Shown here one piece after another: positions 27,584-37,360 of a DNA stretch of 64,000 bases. The position numbers and the translations under genes were made by a program. Every line of letters starts with the position of its first letter. The stretch's first letter is position 1. This DNA comes from Flagellimonas yonaguniensis. GTDB taxonomy: Bacteria > Bacteroidota > Bacteroidia > Flavobacteriales > Flavobacteriaceae. Under the pieces are notes generated by a model. That model did not search any database. It was not told the origin of the DNA and saw only the letters and a list, made by a program, of their open reading frames with translations. The stretch spans positions 62,001 to 126,000 of the forward strand of contig NZ_JARFVB010000001.1 of the NCBI RefSeq assembly GCF_029193885.1, in the 5' to 3' direction.

Positions 27584-27659
27584 TTCATAGTATTTCAGCT
27601 TTGCTGAACACTTCATCAAGCCTTATTCCATTTAATAATGCTATTATTTTCTATGAATC

Positions 27660-30600
27660 ATGTTTTCAAAAATCATCAACTTTAGTATAAGGAACAAGTT
27701 CATTGTTCTTCTCTTTACAGCAACTATAGCCGTAGTGGGTCTATACTCACTATCACAAATACCCATTGGGGCGGTACCCGATGTAACCAACAACCAAGTA
27801 CAGGTGTTGACCACTTCCAATAGCTTGTCAACTCAAGACATGGAAAAGTTTGTCACTTATCCTGTGGAACTTGAAATGGCCAACCTTCCCGGGGTCAAGG
27901 AAATCCGGTCGGTGTCCAAGTTTGGGCTATCAGTGGTAACCATCGTCTTCGAGGACGATATGGGCACCTTTCTGCCCCGGCAGCTTATCGCTGAAAAAAT
28001 AAAATCAGCATCAAGCCGGATACCTGAAGGATTCGGAAGCCCGGAAATGGGACCCATAACCACAGGTTTGGGTGAGATTTATCAATACATTCTCGATGTT
28101 GAACCCGAATACAAGGATCAATACACCTCCACGGAGCTCAGAACCATCCAGGATTGGATTGTGAAGCGTCAACTTTCGGGAATACCTGGCGTAGTGGAAG
28201 TGAACACATGGGGTGGCTACCTTAAACAATACGAGGTAGCCATCCAGACCCAAAAACTGAACGCCTTTAACATTACCGCAAAAGAAGTTTTTACCGCACT
28301 GGAGAACAACAACAGCGTAACTGGGGGTGGATATATCGAAAAAGTAAACCAAGCTTACTTTGTAAGGGGCGAAGGTTTGGTAGGTAGCTTAAAGGACATC
28401 GAAAACATCGTTGTGACCAACCGAAACGGCATTCCTATCTATATTAAAGATGTGGCGAAAGTCGGTTTTGGCAGTGCGCCTCGTTTTGGAGCCATAACAG
28501 GTAATGGAGAGGGAGAAAAAGTGCTCGGCCAGATCATGATGCTCAAGGATGCCGACTCCAAAAGGGTAATCGATGCTGTCAAGAAACGAGTTGCTGCCAT
28601 CTCGAAATCCCTGCCAGAAGGAGTTTACATCAACCCATTCCTAGATCGAAGCGAACTCATTGGAAGAACCACCTTTACTGTTACCGAAAATCTGGTTTTG
28701 GGTTGCCTGATCGTGATTTTCGTGGTGGTATTGTTGCTTGGAAACTGGCGATCAGGTCTTGTGGTGGCATCGGTTATTCCGCTATGTTTGTTGTTTGCCC
28801 TTACCTTGATGAACATTTTTGGAGTCGATGCCAACTTGTTGAGCCTGGGTGCGATTGACTTCGGGATTATTATAGATGGTGCGGTCATCATTGTGGAATA
28901 TATTGCTTTCCAGATTACCCAAAAGCAAGCGGAAATTGCCACTTTGGGCAAAAATGAAACCCAGTCCATTAAAGATAAAATAACCGTTGAAGGAGCCACT
29001 AAAATGATGAACTCCGCAGTATTCGGACAGCTCATCATTTTGATTGTTTTCATTCCGATTCTATCGCTTAGCGGTGTGGAAGGCAAAATGTTCAAACCAA
29101 TGGCACTGACATTCAGTTTTGCCTTGTTGGGTGCGGTTCTGCTATGCTTTACTTATGTTCCTGTGGCTTCATCACTATTTTTAAAGCCCACCAAAGAATC
29201 GTCCAAGAATATTTCCACCCGTTTGGTCAACTGGATCAACAAACAGTATGAGCCGGTCATCGAATGGGCCATGAGAAGTAAAAAATTGGTGCTTTCCATC
29301 GCTGCTGCATTATTGGTCGGCGCTGTCTTATTGTTCTCTTCCATGGGAGGGGAATTTGTGCCCACCTTGGATGAGGGAGACTTTGTGATTCAGCCCGTGC
29401 TGAAAACAGGGACCTCTTTGGCGAAAACCGTGGAAACCACCACAAAAATCGAACAGATATTGTTGGGCCAATTCCCAGAGGTAAAACAGGTGGTAAGCCG
29501 TATCGGCGCCGCCGAAGTGCCCACGGACCCCATGTCGATGGAAGAAAGCGATGTGATTATTACTTTAAAACCAAAAGATGAATGGGTCTCCGCTAAAACC
29601 AAGGACGAACTGGCCGATATGTTCAAAGAAGCCTTGTCCGTGATTCCGGGTATGGAGGTGGAATTTACCCAACCCATTGAAATGCGTTTCAATGAATTGA
29701 TCACGGGTGTACGGGCCGATATTGCCATCAAAATTTTTGGGGAGAACCTAGAAATACTGAACAGAAAGGCCAATGAGATCAAAGACCTTATCCAAGATGT
29801 GGAAGGCGCATCCGATATCACGGTCGAAAAAGTGGAAGGCCTGCCACAGATGAACGTATCCTATGATCGGGCCAAAATTGCCCGTCACGGACTCAATATT
29901 GCCGACCTCAATGAAATGATTTCCATGGGGTTTGCTGGCAAGGTCATAGGAAGTGTATTCGAAGGCGAAAGACAGTTTGATCTTGCCGTTCGATTGGATT
30001 CTGAGAATCGGCAGGATATTTCCAACTTGAAAAACCTCTATGTTGATATTCCCAACGGTGGAAAAATTCCCATGAGCGAGTTGGCCGATATTACCTATCA
30101 AAAAGGGGCGGCAAAAATCTCCCGTGACGATACCCAAAGACGTATCGTAGTGGGGATCAATGTGAGGAACCGTGACCTGCAATCCGTTGTGGACGATGTG
30201 CAATTACTGATTGATCAAAATATTACATTGCCTCCGGGCTATCTAATTACTTATGGTGGTCAATTCGAGAACCTCCAAAATGCAAAAGCAAGATTGATGA
30301 TAGCAGTGCCCATTGCGTTGTTACTCATCTTCATCATGCTCTATTTTGCGTTCGGCTCGGTAAAGGAAGCTTTGCTTATTTTCTCCGCCATTCCACTTTC
30401 AGCAGTGGGCGGCGTACTCTTGCTTTGGCTAAGGGATATGCCCTTTAGTATCTCGGCCGGGATCGGGTTTATCGCCCTGTTCGGTATTGCTGTGCTGAAC
30501 GGGATTGTATTGATCGAGCACTTCAAAGAACTCAAGGGAAAAGATTTTGATTCCATGGAAGACCTCATCAAACAGGGAACCAAGGACAGGCTACGTGCTG

Positions 30601-32006
30601 TATTGTTGACTGCTTCCGCTGCTGCTCTAGGTTTCTTGCCGATGGCAGTATCCACCAATGCCGGTGCCGAAGTGCAACGACCCCTTGCTACCGTGGTCAT
30701 CGGTGGATTGGTAACGGCAACCATGTTGACCTTGGTGGTTTTGCCTGTTTTATATGCTTATGCGAACAACATAAAATTCCAAGGAATGGGAAAAAGAAGA
30801 AAAGAGCGGAAAATGAACAAGAATACACTAACTCTGCTATTGCTTTTAGCGACTACTTCGGGATTCGCTCAGACCAAATTGGACCTTGAAGATTTGATGA
30901 CCCTGTCATTGGAGAACAATAAAGGTATCCAAGCAGGTTCGTTGATGGTAGATCGAGCGGAAACCCTCAAGGGAACTGCCTTTGAATTTGATAAAACCGC
31001 CATTTACTACCAGTATGACGAAAACAACTTGGCATTGAACGGAGAGCCCCTCAAGGTTTTTGGGGCGCAGCAACAGTTTGAATTCCCTACGGTCTACGGT
31101 GCCAAGAACAGACTTCAAGAATCAAATTATGAGCTACAGAAATCTTCGTATGAGATACAAAAAAAGCAACTGTACCAATCACTGAGCAATGCGTACTATC
31201 AATACCAGACATTGAACCAAAAAGCAATGCTTTATGGTACACTCGATAGTATTTACAGTAAATTCGCCCATGCGGCCAATAGGCGCTTTGAACTGGGTGA
31301 GACCAATTATCTGGAAAAGGTGACCGCAACAGCGAAGCAGCGTCAGATTGCGAACACCTACTCGAAGGTAAAGCAACAAATGTTGACCACCTACGGCCAA
31401 ATAGTGAGCTTGGTGCAAAGCGAGGACACTTTGGAAATCGTTGATGAAAAACCAGAAAAGTTGAGGGTACTGAATTCCCAAGGGATGTTGCCAACGGAAA
31501 CCTCCTTTTTGGACAACCGCCAAAAGTTGAGCAATGCCCAAAAGAGCTTGGAACAAAACAGGTTGTTACCGGACCTCAACCTGGAATATTTTCAAGGGAC
31601 CAACAGTGGGCTTGGAACATCTTTGTACGGCATTCAATTGGGTGTTCGCATCCCGATTTTCTTCTTTGGACACAGTAGTAAAGTAAAGTCATCCAAAATA
31701 CAGACCAAGATCACGGAGATGGAGAACACCGAAATCACCGTGGCCATGAACCAGCGCTATAAAACCCTATTGGGGCAACTGGAGCAACAGGCCAAGGAAC
31801 TCTCCTACTACGAAGACGAGGGCGGTCTTTTATCCGATCAAATTTTGAAAGCGGCCTCTGGTAACTTTCAAAACGGGGAAATCGACTTTTTCCAATACAT
31901 ACAAAGTTTGGAAAACGCCTACGATATCCAACTCAATTATTTGGATGTGCTCAACCAATACAATCAAACCGTAATCGCCATTAATTACTTGACAATAACA
32001 TTATAA
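27660..32006 (+). CDS. CusA/CzcA heavy-metal RND pump fused to a TolC-like channel
   Basis: A 1448-residue protein. Residues 1 to about 1045 are an HME-type RND permease with twelve membrane helices and the metal-pump motif DFGIIIDGAVIIVEY near residue 400. Residues 1052-1448 form an outer-membrane-factor domain. It opens with what looks like a full signal peptide (MNKNTLTLLLLLATTSGFAQ, from 30813), then long coiled-coil stretches of the TolC/CzcC kind. Fused CusA-TolC proteins are known in Bacteroidetes; the inner signal-like helix would bring the channel part back into the periplasm. The pump exports metal ions such as Cu+, Co2+, Zn2+ or Cd2+ with proton drive; the metal is not clear. The adaptor gene follows 2 bases later. 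Confidence 0.9.
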   Translation: MFSKIINFSIRNKFIVLLFTATIAVVGLYSLSQIPIGAVPDVTNNQVQVLTTSNSLSTQDMEKFVTYPVELEMANLPGVKEIRSVSKFGLSVVTIVFEDDMGTFLPRQLIAEKIKSASSRIPEGFGSPEMGPITTGLGEIYQYILDVEPEYKDQYTSTELRTIQDWIVKRQLSGIPGVVEVNTWGGYLKQYEVAIQTQKLNAFNITAKEVFTALENNNSVTGGGYIEKVNQAYFVRGEGLVGSLKDIENIVVTNRNGIPIYIKDVAKVGFGSAPRFGAITGNGEGEKVLGQIMMLKDADSKRVIDAVKKRVAAISKSLPEGVYINPFLDRSELIGRTTFTVTENLVLGCLIVIFVVVLLLGNWRSGLVVASVIPLCLLFALTLMNIFGVDANLLSLGAIDFGIIIDGAVIIVEYIAFQITQKQAEIATLGKNETQSIKDKITVEGATKMMNSAVFGQLIILIVFIPILSLSGVEGKMFKPMALTFSFALLGAVLLCFTYVPVASSLFLKPTKESSKNISTRLVNWINKQYEPVIEWAMRSKKLVLSIAAALLVGAVLLFSSMGGEFVPTLDEGDFVIQPVLKTGTSLAKTVETTTKIEQILLGQFPEVKQVVSRIGAAEVPTDPMSMEESDVIITLKPKDEWVSAKTKDELADMFKEALSVIPGMEVEFTQPIEMRFNELITGVRADIAIKIFGENLEILNRKANEIKDLIQDVEGASDITVEKVEGLPQMNVSYDRAKIARHGLNIADLNEMISMGFAGKVIGSVFEGERQFDLAVRLDSENRQDISNLKNLYVDIPNGGKIPMSELADITYQKGAAKISRDDTQRRIVVGINVRNRDLQSVVDDVQLLIDQNITLPPGYLITYGGQFENLQNAKARLMIAVPIALLLIFIMLYFAFGSVKEALLIFSAIPLSAVGGVLLLWLRDMPFSISAGIGFIALFGIAVLNGIVLIEHFKELKGKDFDSMEDLIKQGTKDRLRAVLLTASAAALGFLPMAVSTNAGAEVQRPLATVVIGGLVTATMLTLVVLPVLYAYANNIKFQGMGKRRKERKMNKNTLTLLLLLATTSGFAQTKLDLEDLMTLSLENNKGIQAGSLMVDRAETLKGTAFEFDKTAIYYQYDENNLALNGEPLKVFGAQQQFEFPTVYGAKNRLQESNYELQKSSYEIQKKQLYQSLSNAYYQYQTLNQKAMLYGTLDSIYSKFAHAANRRFELGETNYLEKVTATAKQRQIANTYSKVKQQMLTTYGQIVSLVQSEDTLEIVDEKPEKLRVLNSQGMLPTETSFLDNRQKLSNAQKSLEQNRLLPDLNLEYFQGTNSGLGTSLYGIQLGVRIPIFFFGHSSKVKSSKIQTKITEMENTEITVAMNQRYKTLLGQLEQQAKELSYYEDEGGLLSDQILKAASGNFQNGEIDFFQYIQSLENAYDIQLNYLDVLNQYNQTVIAINYLTITL

Positions 32007-32008
32007 CA

Positions 32009-33136
32009 ATGAAACATATATTTCAAATAGCCGCTGTATTCCTTCTTTTGATGGGCTGCGGCAATAAGAACAACAAAGCATCCACCTCCGAAGGACAAGC
32101 AGGAGCATCGGGAATCATGGTTACACAAGATCAATTTGACACCAACGACCTTATGATCAGTACCATGGAAAAAAGAACATTTCCAAAAATGGTGGAGATC
32201 TCCGGAATGATTGACGTTCCACCAGAAAACCGAGCTAGCATAACAGCGTTTATGGGCGGTTTTGTAAAACAGACCTTGTTGCTTGTCGGTGATCAAGTAA
32301 AAAAGGGACAACTATTGGTGGTATTGGAAAACCAGGAGTTTGTACAAATGCAACAGGATTATCTCGAGGTATTCAATCAGTTGGATTTTCTTAAAGCAGA
32401 GTTTGAAAGAAACCAGACTCTTTTCGAGGAAAAAATCGCATCGCAAAAAAACTACCTTCAAGCCAAGAGCAATTATGAAACGGCCAAGGCCCGCTATCTA
32501 GGTCTTAAAGAACAATTGCAAATGCTGAATATTTCGCCCAGTAAGGTAGAGCAAGGTAATATTTCATCGCAAGCCGCCATTTTTGCTCCAATTTCTGGAA
32601 GCATCACAAAAATGAACGTGGCCAAGGGTAGTTATGTCTCCCCTGCTACCGAAATTCTGGAGATCGTGAACAATGACCACGTTCATTTGGAACTCACGGT
32701 TTTTGAAAAGGATATTTTAAAAGTGAAGAAAGGACAAAAAATCCGGTTCAGAATCCCAGAAGCATCCGAGGAAGCATTTGAGGCAGAAGTGCATTTGGTA
32801 GGTACCTCCATTGACGATGCTAAACGAACAATTAAGGTTCATGGACACTTGGCCCACGAAGAGGAGGGCGACTTTCTTCCAGGAATGTTCATCGATGCGA
32901 TGATCATGACCGACACCACCAAAACCTGGTCATTGCCAGAAGAAGCGGTAATCGAATCAGAGGGCAACTATTATGTACTTAAATTGATCGAGCAAAAAGA
33001 CGGTGGCTATACCTTTGAAAGGGTTGCTGTAAAACAAGGCGGCACCTTTGAGGGTTATACCAAAATCATATCAACCGGACTGAACGAAACGGACCAATTC
33101 TTGACCAAGGGTGTCTTTGACCTAATCGGAGGATAA
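32009..33136 (+). CDS. RND periplasmic adaptor lipoprotein (CusB/CzcB-like)
   Basis: A 375-residue membrane-fusion protein. A lipoprotein signal ends in LLMGC (C17). Then come a barrel-sandwich lipoyl half (GGFVKQTLLLVGDQVKKGQ), an alpha-hairpin (about 115-175), the second lipoyl half (APISGSITKMNVAKGSYV), and beta-barrel and membrane-proximal domains. It links the inner-membrane pump to the channel and follows the pump-channel fusion by 2 bases. Confidence 0.9.
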   Translation: MKHIFQIAAVFLLLMGCGNKNNKASTSEGQAGASGIMVTQDQFDTNDLMISTMEKRTFPKMVEISGMIDVPPENRASITAFMGGFVKQTLLLVGDQVKKGQLLVVLENQEFVQMQQDYLEVFNQLDFLKAEFERNQTLFEEKIASQKNYLQAKSNYETAKARYLGLKEQLQMLNISPSKVEQGNISSQAAIFAPISGSITKMNVAKGSYVSPATEILEIVNNDHVHLELTVFEKDILKVKKGQKIRFRIPEASEEAFEAEVHLVGTSIDDAKRTIKVHGHLAHEEEGDFLPGMFIDAMIMTDTTKTWSLPEEAVIESEGNYYVLKLIEQKDGGYTFERVAVKQGGTFEGYTKIISTGLNETDQFLTKGVFDLIGG

Positions 33137-33321
33137 AAGACATTGCCTAAAAAAACAAACTGTAAACCCTAAAACAATGGGGATATAACGTGTTGAACAA
33201 TTTTGAGGTGTCCGGGCCCAACCAAGGGATTCGTGACTTCTTTGGGTTACGTTATGCGGTTTTTTTAGGATGGAGCAAGATTGTTTATCTTAGGCAAATA
33301 AGGTAATTCATTTTTATCCAA

Positions 33322-33807
33322 ATGGAAAATATCATAACCTACTTAAAGCCTGTTTCAATTTTAAAAAAAATATTTGGCACTATAATCTTTCTGTTTGCAT
33401 TTTACACCATTGTATATCAAAGCATGCTGTTTGGCTTTTTCATGATTTCTTTTGCTGTCTATTTGATTTCATCAGAAGGGACACAAATAAACCTGGATAA
33501 TCGTACCTACCGGAACATATGGTCAATTTTCGCAATTCATTTTGGCAAGTGGAAGCCTATTCCTGAATTCGAATACATCTCTGTTTTTAAAGGAAAGCAG
33601 AAACAACGTGTTAACTCCTTGGGAGCCTCAACTACTTTCACAGATGTTGTGTTTCTTATCAATCTATTTTATGATAGAAATAAGCACATCACATTTTATC
33701 GAACTTTTGAAAAGGAAAATGCCCTTAAAGTAGCTCAGCATTTTAAGCTTGCATTAGGAATTGATATTCTTGATGCAACTGAAAGACAACAAAAATGGTT
33801 GGATTAA
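33322..33807 (+). CDS. Hypothetical membrane protein
   Basis: A 161-residue protein with two N-terminal membrane helices (about 13-50) and a soluble C-terminal half of PH-domain-like strand pattern. No family is recognised. It stands alone between the metal pump operon and crtY. The 185 bases before it hold no gene that I can support. Confidence 0.6.
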   Translation: MENIITYLKPVSILKKIFGTIIFLFAFYTIVYQSMLFGFFMISFAVYLISSEGTQINLDNRTYRNIWSIFAIHFGKWKPIPEFEYISVFKGKQKQRVNSLGASTTFTDVVFLINLFYDRNKHITFYRTFEKENALKVAQHFKLALGIDILDATERQQKWLD

Positions 33808-33859
33808 CCTTTTTGATTTTCAAATTCTCCTGAGAAGCATTTTCTTTATCACTATCCCC

Positions 33860-33867
33860 TATCTTTG
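33860..33867 (+). promoter_or_regulatory. -7 promoter box of the lycopene cyclase gene
   Basis: TATCTTTG matches the Bacteroidetes -7 consensus, but no TTTG -33 box is found at the expected distance. It ends 5 bases before the ATG, so the mRNA would be leaderless or nearly so. Confidence 0.45.
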
Positions 33868-33872
33868 ATTCT

Positions 33873-35015
33873 ATGCCCAAGTACGATTACATCATTATAG
33901 GAGCGGGAGCTGCCGGACTTTTGTTGGCCCAGGCCTTGGGTAAAGACAAGTTCTTTGCCTCCAAATCCATTTTGGTATTGGATAAGGACGACAAATCCAA
34001 AAACGACCGTACTTGGTGTTTTTGGGAACGTGGCAAGGGCGAATTCGATGATCTGATCCATAAAACCTGGGGGCATATTTATGTGGGTGGGCAACAGCTT
34101 CAAAAATCGACTTCCATTGCACCGTACACCTACAAAATGCTCCGCGGTATTGACTTTTACAACAACTTTTTACCAAAGGTAAAATCCTATCCCAACATTA
34201 CTTGGGTGCAGGAAGAAGTGCTAACTATTAAAGAGCAAGAAAATGAGATCTTGGTGACCACTCCCTCCCAAAAATTTACCGGACAAACGGTATTTTCCAG
34301 CCTCTACAACTCTTCCGTCCCTATAAAACAAAATAGGTTCCCTGTCTTGCAACAACACTTTGTAGGTTGGCAAATAAAAACTGAACAGTCGGTATTTAAT
34401 TCAAAAGAAGCCACTTTTATGGATTTCTCCGTACCCCAAAAAGGTAATACGCGCTTTATGTACGTGCTCCCTTTTTCAGCTAACGAAGCCTTGGTGGAAT
34501 ACACCTTGTTCTCTGGGCATCTTTTGGAAAAAGGCGAATATGAGGATGCCATCAAAACATACCTAACAACAAACTTTGGCGATACACCGTATACCATTGA
34601 AGAAACCGAATTTGGCAGCATTCCAATGACCTGTTATCCCTTTCATCAACATAATACCAATCGGATTTTTCACATTGGTATTGCAGGTGGATGGGCCAAA
34701 CCAAGTACGGGTTATACGTTTTACAACACAAGTCATCAAGTACCCAAATTGGTGGAACATATAAAAGCAAACAAACCCTTGTCCGAGTTTCACCAAAAGC
34801 GTCGGTTTTTGTTTTACGATATGCTATTGCTGGATATTCTCTACGAGAGCAATCACTTGGGACACGAGATTTTTGAGTCGATGTTCAAAAGAAGAAAGGC
34901 TTCGCTGATCTTAAAATTCCTCGAGAACGAGACCAATTTGTGGGAAGAACTGAAAATAGTAACGGCCCCCAAGCCCATGCCTTTTATCAGAGCCTTGTTT
35001 AAACGGATGTTCTAA
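33873..35015 (+). CDS. crtY: Lycopene cyclase
   Basis: A 380-residue FAD-dependent cyclase. YIIIGAGAAGLLLA at the N-terminus is the dinucleotide-binding loop, followed by the family hallmark NDRTWCFWE near residue 47. GIAGGWAKPSTGYTF near residue 270 is the second signature of CrtY-type enzymes. It turns lycopene into beta-carotene, the precursor of zeaxanthin and related yellow pigments of marine flavobacteria. The stop overlaps that of the convergent polyprenyl diphosphate synthase gene. Confidence 0.92.
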   Translation: MPKYDYIIIGAGAAGLLLAQALGKDKFFASKSILVLDKDDKSKNDRTWCFWERGKGEFDDLIHKTWGHIYVGGQQLQKSTSIAPYTYKMLRGIDFYNNFLPKVKSYPNITWVQEEVLTIKEQENEILVTTPSQKFTGQTVFSSLYNSSVPIKQNRFPVLQQHFVGWQIKTEQSVFNSKEATFMDFSVPQKGNTRFMYVLPFSANEALVEYTLFSGHLLEKGEYEDAIKTYLTTNFGDTPYTIEETEFGSIPMTCYPFHQHNTNRIFHIGIAGGWAKPSTGYTFYNTSHQVPKLVEHIKANKPLSEFHQKRRFLFYDMLLLDILYESNHLGHEIFESMFKRRKASLILKFLENETNLWEELKIVTAPKPMPFIRALFKRMF

Positions 35016-35995
35016 ACGGTCCGCTCCATCAAACTTTCGCCAAATTGCTTTAGCAATGCTTTGTTTTTATCCGGCAGTCCAGTTTCCGCCAAAGCATCGA
35101 ATGCCTTTTGGGTAAACCTTTTTATGGCATTTTTGGTTTCCTCCACTGCCCCACTTTCCTTAAAAATGGTTTTTACAGCAGCCACCTTTACCGTGGAGTC
35201 TTCGGGTTTGATGGAATAGAGGTGCAATAGACCATCTTGATCTTCCTTGGAAGCTTTTTCCAAGGATTTCAGGTACAAATATGTCTTCTTATTCTCCATA
35301 ATATCCCCCCCTACCTGCTTGCCAAAGGTTTTGGGGTCTCCAAAGGCATCCAAATAGTCATCTTGCAGCTGAAAGGCAATACCCAGATTACGGCCAAATT
35401 CGTAAATGGCATCCGCATCTTTTTGGGATGCATTCGCCACAATGGCTCCCATCTTCATGGCGGCGGCGACCAAGACGGACGTTTTATACTCGATCATTTT
35501 CAGATATTCGGGAATCGCTACATCGTCACGGGTCTCAAAATCAACATCATACTGTTGGCCTTCACATACCTCAAGGGCCGTTTTGCTGAACAACTTGGTT
35601 AACTCGAAATATATTTCAGGCGGATAACTTTCGAAAAACTGATACGACAAAATCAACATCGCATCCCCGGAAAGGATTCCAGTGTTCACATCCCACTTTT
35701 CGTGCACAGTGGTTTTTCCCCTGCGCAATGGGGCATCATCCATGATATCATCGTGTACCAACGAAAAGTTGTGGAACATTTCCACGGCCAATGCAGCATC
35801 CAGAGCGTCTTTGGCTTTCCCTCCGAAGGCTTCGGCCGTCATTAAAGTGAGTATGGGCCGCATTCTTTTGCCTCCCAATCCCAAGATATACTGCACGGGC
35901 TCATACAGATTCTTAGGTTCCCCTAATTTGGTTCGTCCATGGAGATACGTAACAAACTGCTCTCTATACTGACTAATGATATCGATATATGACAT
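35012..35995 (-). CDS. Trans-polyprenyl diphosphate synthase (probably GGPP synthase)
   Basis: A 327-residue synthase with the first aspartate-rich motif DDIMD near residue 98 and the second DDYLD near residue 212, plus GGKRMRPIL near residue 40. It joins isopentenyl diphosphate units into a longer prenyl chain. Its place opposite crtY suggests geranylgeranyl diphosphate for carotenoids, but chain length depends on residues just before the first motif (MFHNFSLV), so quinone side chains are an alternative. Confidence 0.88.
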   Translation of the reverse strand: MSYIDIISQYREQFVTYLHGRTKLGEPKNLYEPVQYILGLGGKRMRPILTLMTAEAFGGKAKDALDAALAVEMFHNFSLVHDDIMDDAPLRRGKTTVHEKWDVNTGILSGDAMLILSYQFFESYPPEIYFELTKLFSKTALEVCEGQQYDVDFETRDDVAIPEYLKMIEYKTSVLVAAAMKMGAIVANASQKDADAIYEFGRNLGIAFQLQDDYLDAFGDPKTFGKQVGGDIMENKKTYLYLKSLEKASKEDQDGLLHLYSIKPEDSTVKVAAVKTIFKESGAVEETKNAIKRFTQKAFDALAETGLPDKNKALLKQFGESLMERTV

Positions 35996-36169
35996 GGAAC
36001 CAAAAATACATTCAAATATTGAATTTGAGATGAAGGCCCTCGCTTAAAAACTCGGATACTTTGTATCCAAATCCTGAAAATCGGATTCTTTTGAAAAAAA
36101 TTTCAGAATAACTGCAATAGAATATTTTTTCTTCGTCTCTATAAGTGAAAAGCAACCTGATCCAACTAA

Positions 36170-36718
36170 ATGGCAGCCAAAACCGATAACCGTAACAACC
36201 TGGCCGACTTCTTTAATGAGGAGTATGGATCGCTGCGCTCCTATGTGCAGTCCAAGATCAGGGATACATCGGAGCGTGATGCTGAGGACATTGTGCAGGA
36301 TGTTGCATTACGGATGTTTTCACGATCGGATGATGCCCTGCCCATAACCAACGTGGGCGGATTTGTGTACAATGCCATTCGGAACAGGATCATAGACATT
36401 ATGCGGGGCAAAAAAGAAAGGAAATTGCCCAGTGACGATATCGATCAACAATGGCAGGAGTTTGCCGAGTTCTTTTATGGCGATGCTGACAACAGTTATT
36501 CCCCAGAAATGGAGCAAGCCCTTAAAAAGTCGGTTGAAGACCTAAAACCTGCTTATCGCGATATCATTATTGCGATAGATTTTGAAGGATACAATTATAA
36601 ACAAATAGCAAAAAGAACCGGAATACCGGCAGGAACCCTGATGTCCAGGAGACACCGGGCCATGTCGGAACTATCAAAAACATTGGAGAATATAAAAGCA
36701 CTGAATTATGGAACATAA
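36170..36718 (+). CDS. Sigma-70 family (ECF) RNA polymerase sigma factor
   Basis: A 182-residue factor with region 2 (EDIVQDVALRMFSR) and region 4 (LKPAYRDIIIAIDFEGYNYKQ, then AKRTGIPAGTLMSRRHRA). It is of another branch than the sigma gene at 21,563. The end overlaps the next gene by 11 bases, and that gene encodes a membrane protein that could be its regulator. Confidence 0.85.
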   Translation: MAAKTDNRNNLADFFNEEYGSLRSYVQSKIRDTSERDAEDIVQDVALRMFSRSDDALPITNVGGFVYNAIRNRIIDIMRGKKERKLPSDDIDQQWQEFAEFFYGDADNSYSPEMEQALKKSVEDLKPAYRDIIIAIDFEGYNYKQIAKRTGIPAGTLMSRRHRAMSELSKTLENIKALNYGT

Positions 36719-37142
36719 AAAAGAATTTGAGAAAGCCGTAGAAAAAAAGGTGGAGAACACCGTGAAAAAAGCAATCAAGGTCATTGCCATGGTCATACTG
36801 GGGATTCTGGTATTCCTGTTGGCCAATTATCTATTGATGCGACTGTGGAATTGGCTCATGCCAGACCTTTTTGGCGTGGGAACGGTTACCTACTGGCAAG
36901 CATTGGGCATTTTTGTCTTAGCCAAACTATTGTTCGGCTTTGGTGGCGGAGGTGGGAAAAGCAAAGGAGGCTCCAGTCACAAAAAGAAAATTAAATCGTC
37001 CCATAAGTGTACGCCCTGGAGAAGGGATTTTGATGAATGGAAACACTACGACCAATTTTGGAAAGAGGAAGGCGAAGAAGCCTTTAAAGCATATGTGGAA
37101 AAAATCAAAAACGACCATCATGATACATCAGAAGAAAAATAA
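36708..37142 (+). CDS. Two-helix membrane protein coupled to the sigma factor
   Basis: A 144-residue protein with a basic/acidic N-terminal coil, two membrane helices (about 26-44 and 62-78), a glycine-rich turn GFGGGGGKSKGG, and a charged C-terminal helix. No zinc-finger anti-sigma motif is present. The 11-base overlap with the sigma gene implies coupled translation, so it may act as its partner. I do not recognise a family. Confidence 0.65.
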   Translation: MEHKKEFEKAVEKKVENTVKKAIKVIAMVILGILVFLLANYLLMRLWNWLMPDLFGVGTVTYWQALGIFVLAKLLFGFGGGGGKSKGGSSHKKKIKSSHKCTPWRRDFDEWKHYDQFWKEEGEEAFKAYVEKIKNDHHDTSEEK

Positions 37143-37269
37143 AACACGGAAAAAGTACTTACTTCAATTCAGTCCCTTTTTATGGCGGTTGGGAAATATG
37201 GATCCCCATACCGCAGACAAAGAGATGCAACTTCGACCCGTGTTCATAGATGGGAAAGAATCCAGTTGA
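37120..37269 (+). CDS. Possible small ORF downstream of the sigma module
   Basis: A 49-codon frame from ATG 37120 overlaps the end of the previous gene by 23 bases. It gives a basic start (MIHQKKNKTRKKYLLQF) and a mixed tail. It is in the right place for a translationally coupled third gene, but nothing else supports it. Confidence 0.25.
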   Translation: MIHQKKNKTRKKYLLQFSPFLWRLGNMDPHTADKEMQLRPVFIDGKESS

Positions 37270-37307
37270 AACAAATAATCACTCCTTCGTTAAAAAATTG
37301 TAAAACT

Positions 37308-37350
37308 ATGGAAACTTTTTTTGTTTTTAAAGTTTCCATCCCTACATTTG
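37308..37350 (+). promoter_or_regulatory. Promoter and operator of the TetR-controlled efflux operon
   Basis: TTTG (37320-37323), a 19-base spacer and TACATTTG (37343-37350) match the Bacteroidetes consensus exactly. Arms ATGGAAACTTT (37308-37318) and AAAGTTTCCAT (37329-37339) form a perfect 11-base inverted repeat around the -33 box. This is the probable binding site of the TetR-type protein whose gene starts at 37361, giving repression of the whole operon. Confidence 0.75.
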
Positions 37351-37360
37351 GCCCCTGATT

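Noticed and set aside
36110..36136. ECF-type AAC/CGT promoter before the second sigma gene
   Set aside because: The spacer is 21 bases, too long for the usual 16-17, so I do not call it.
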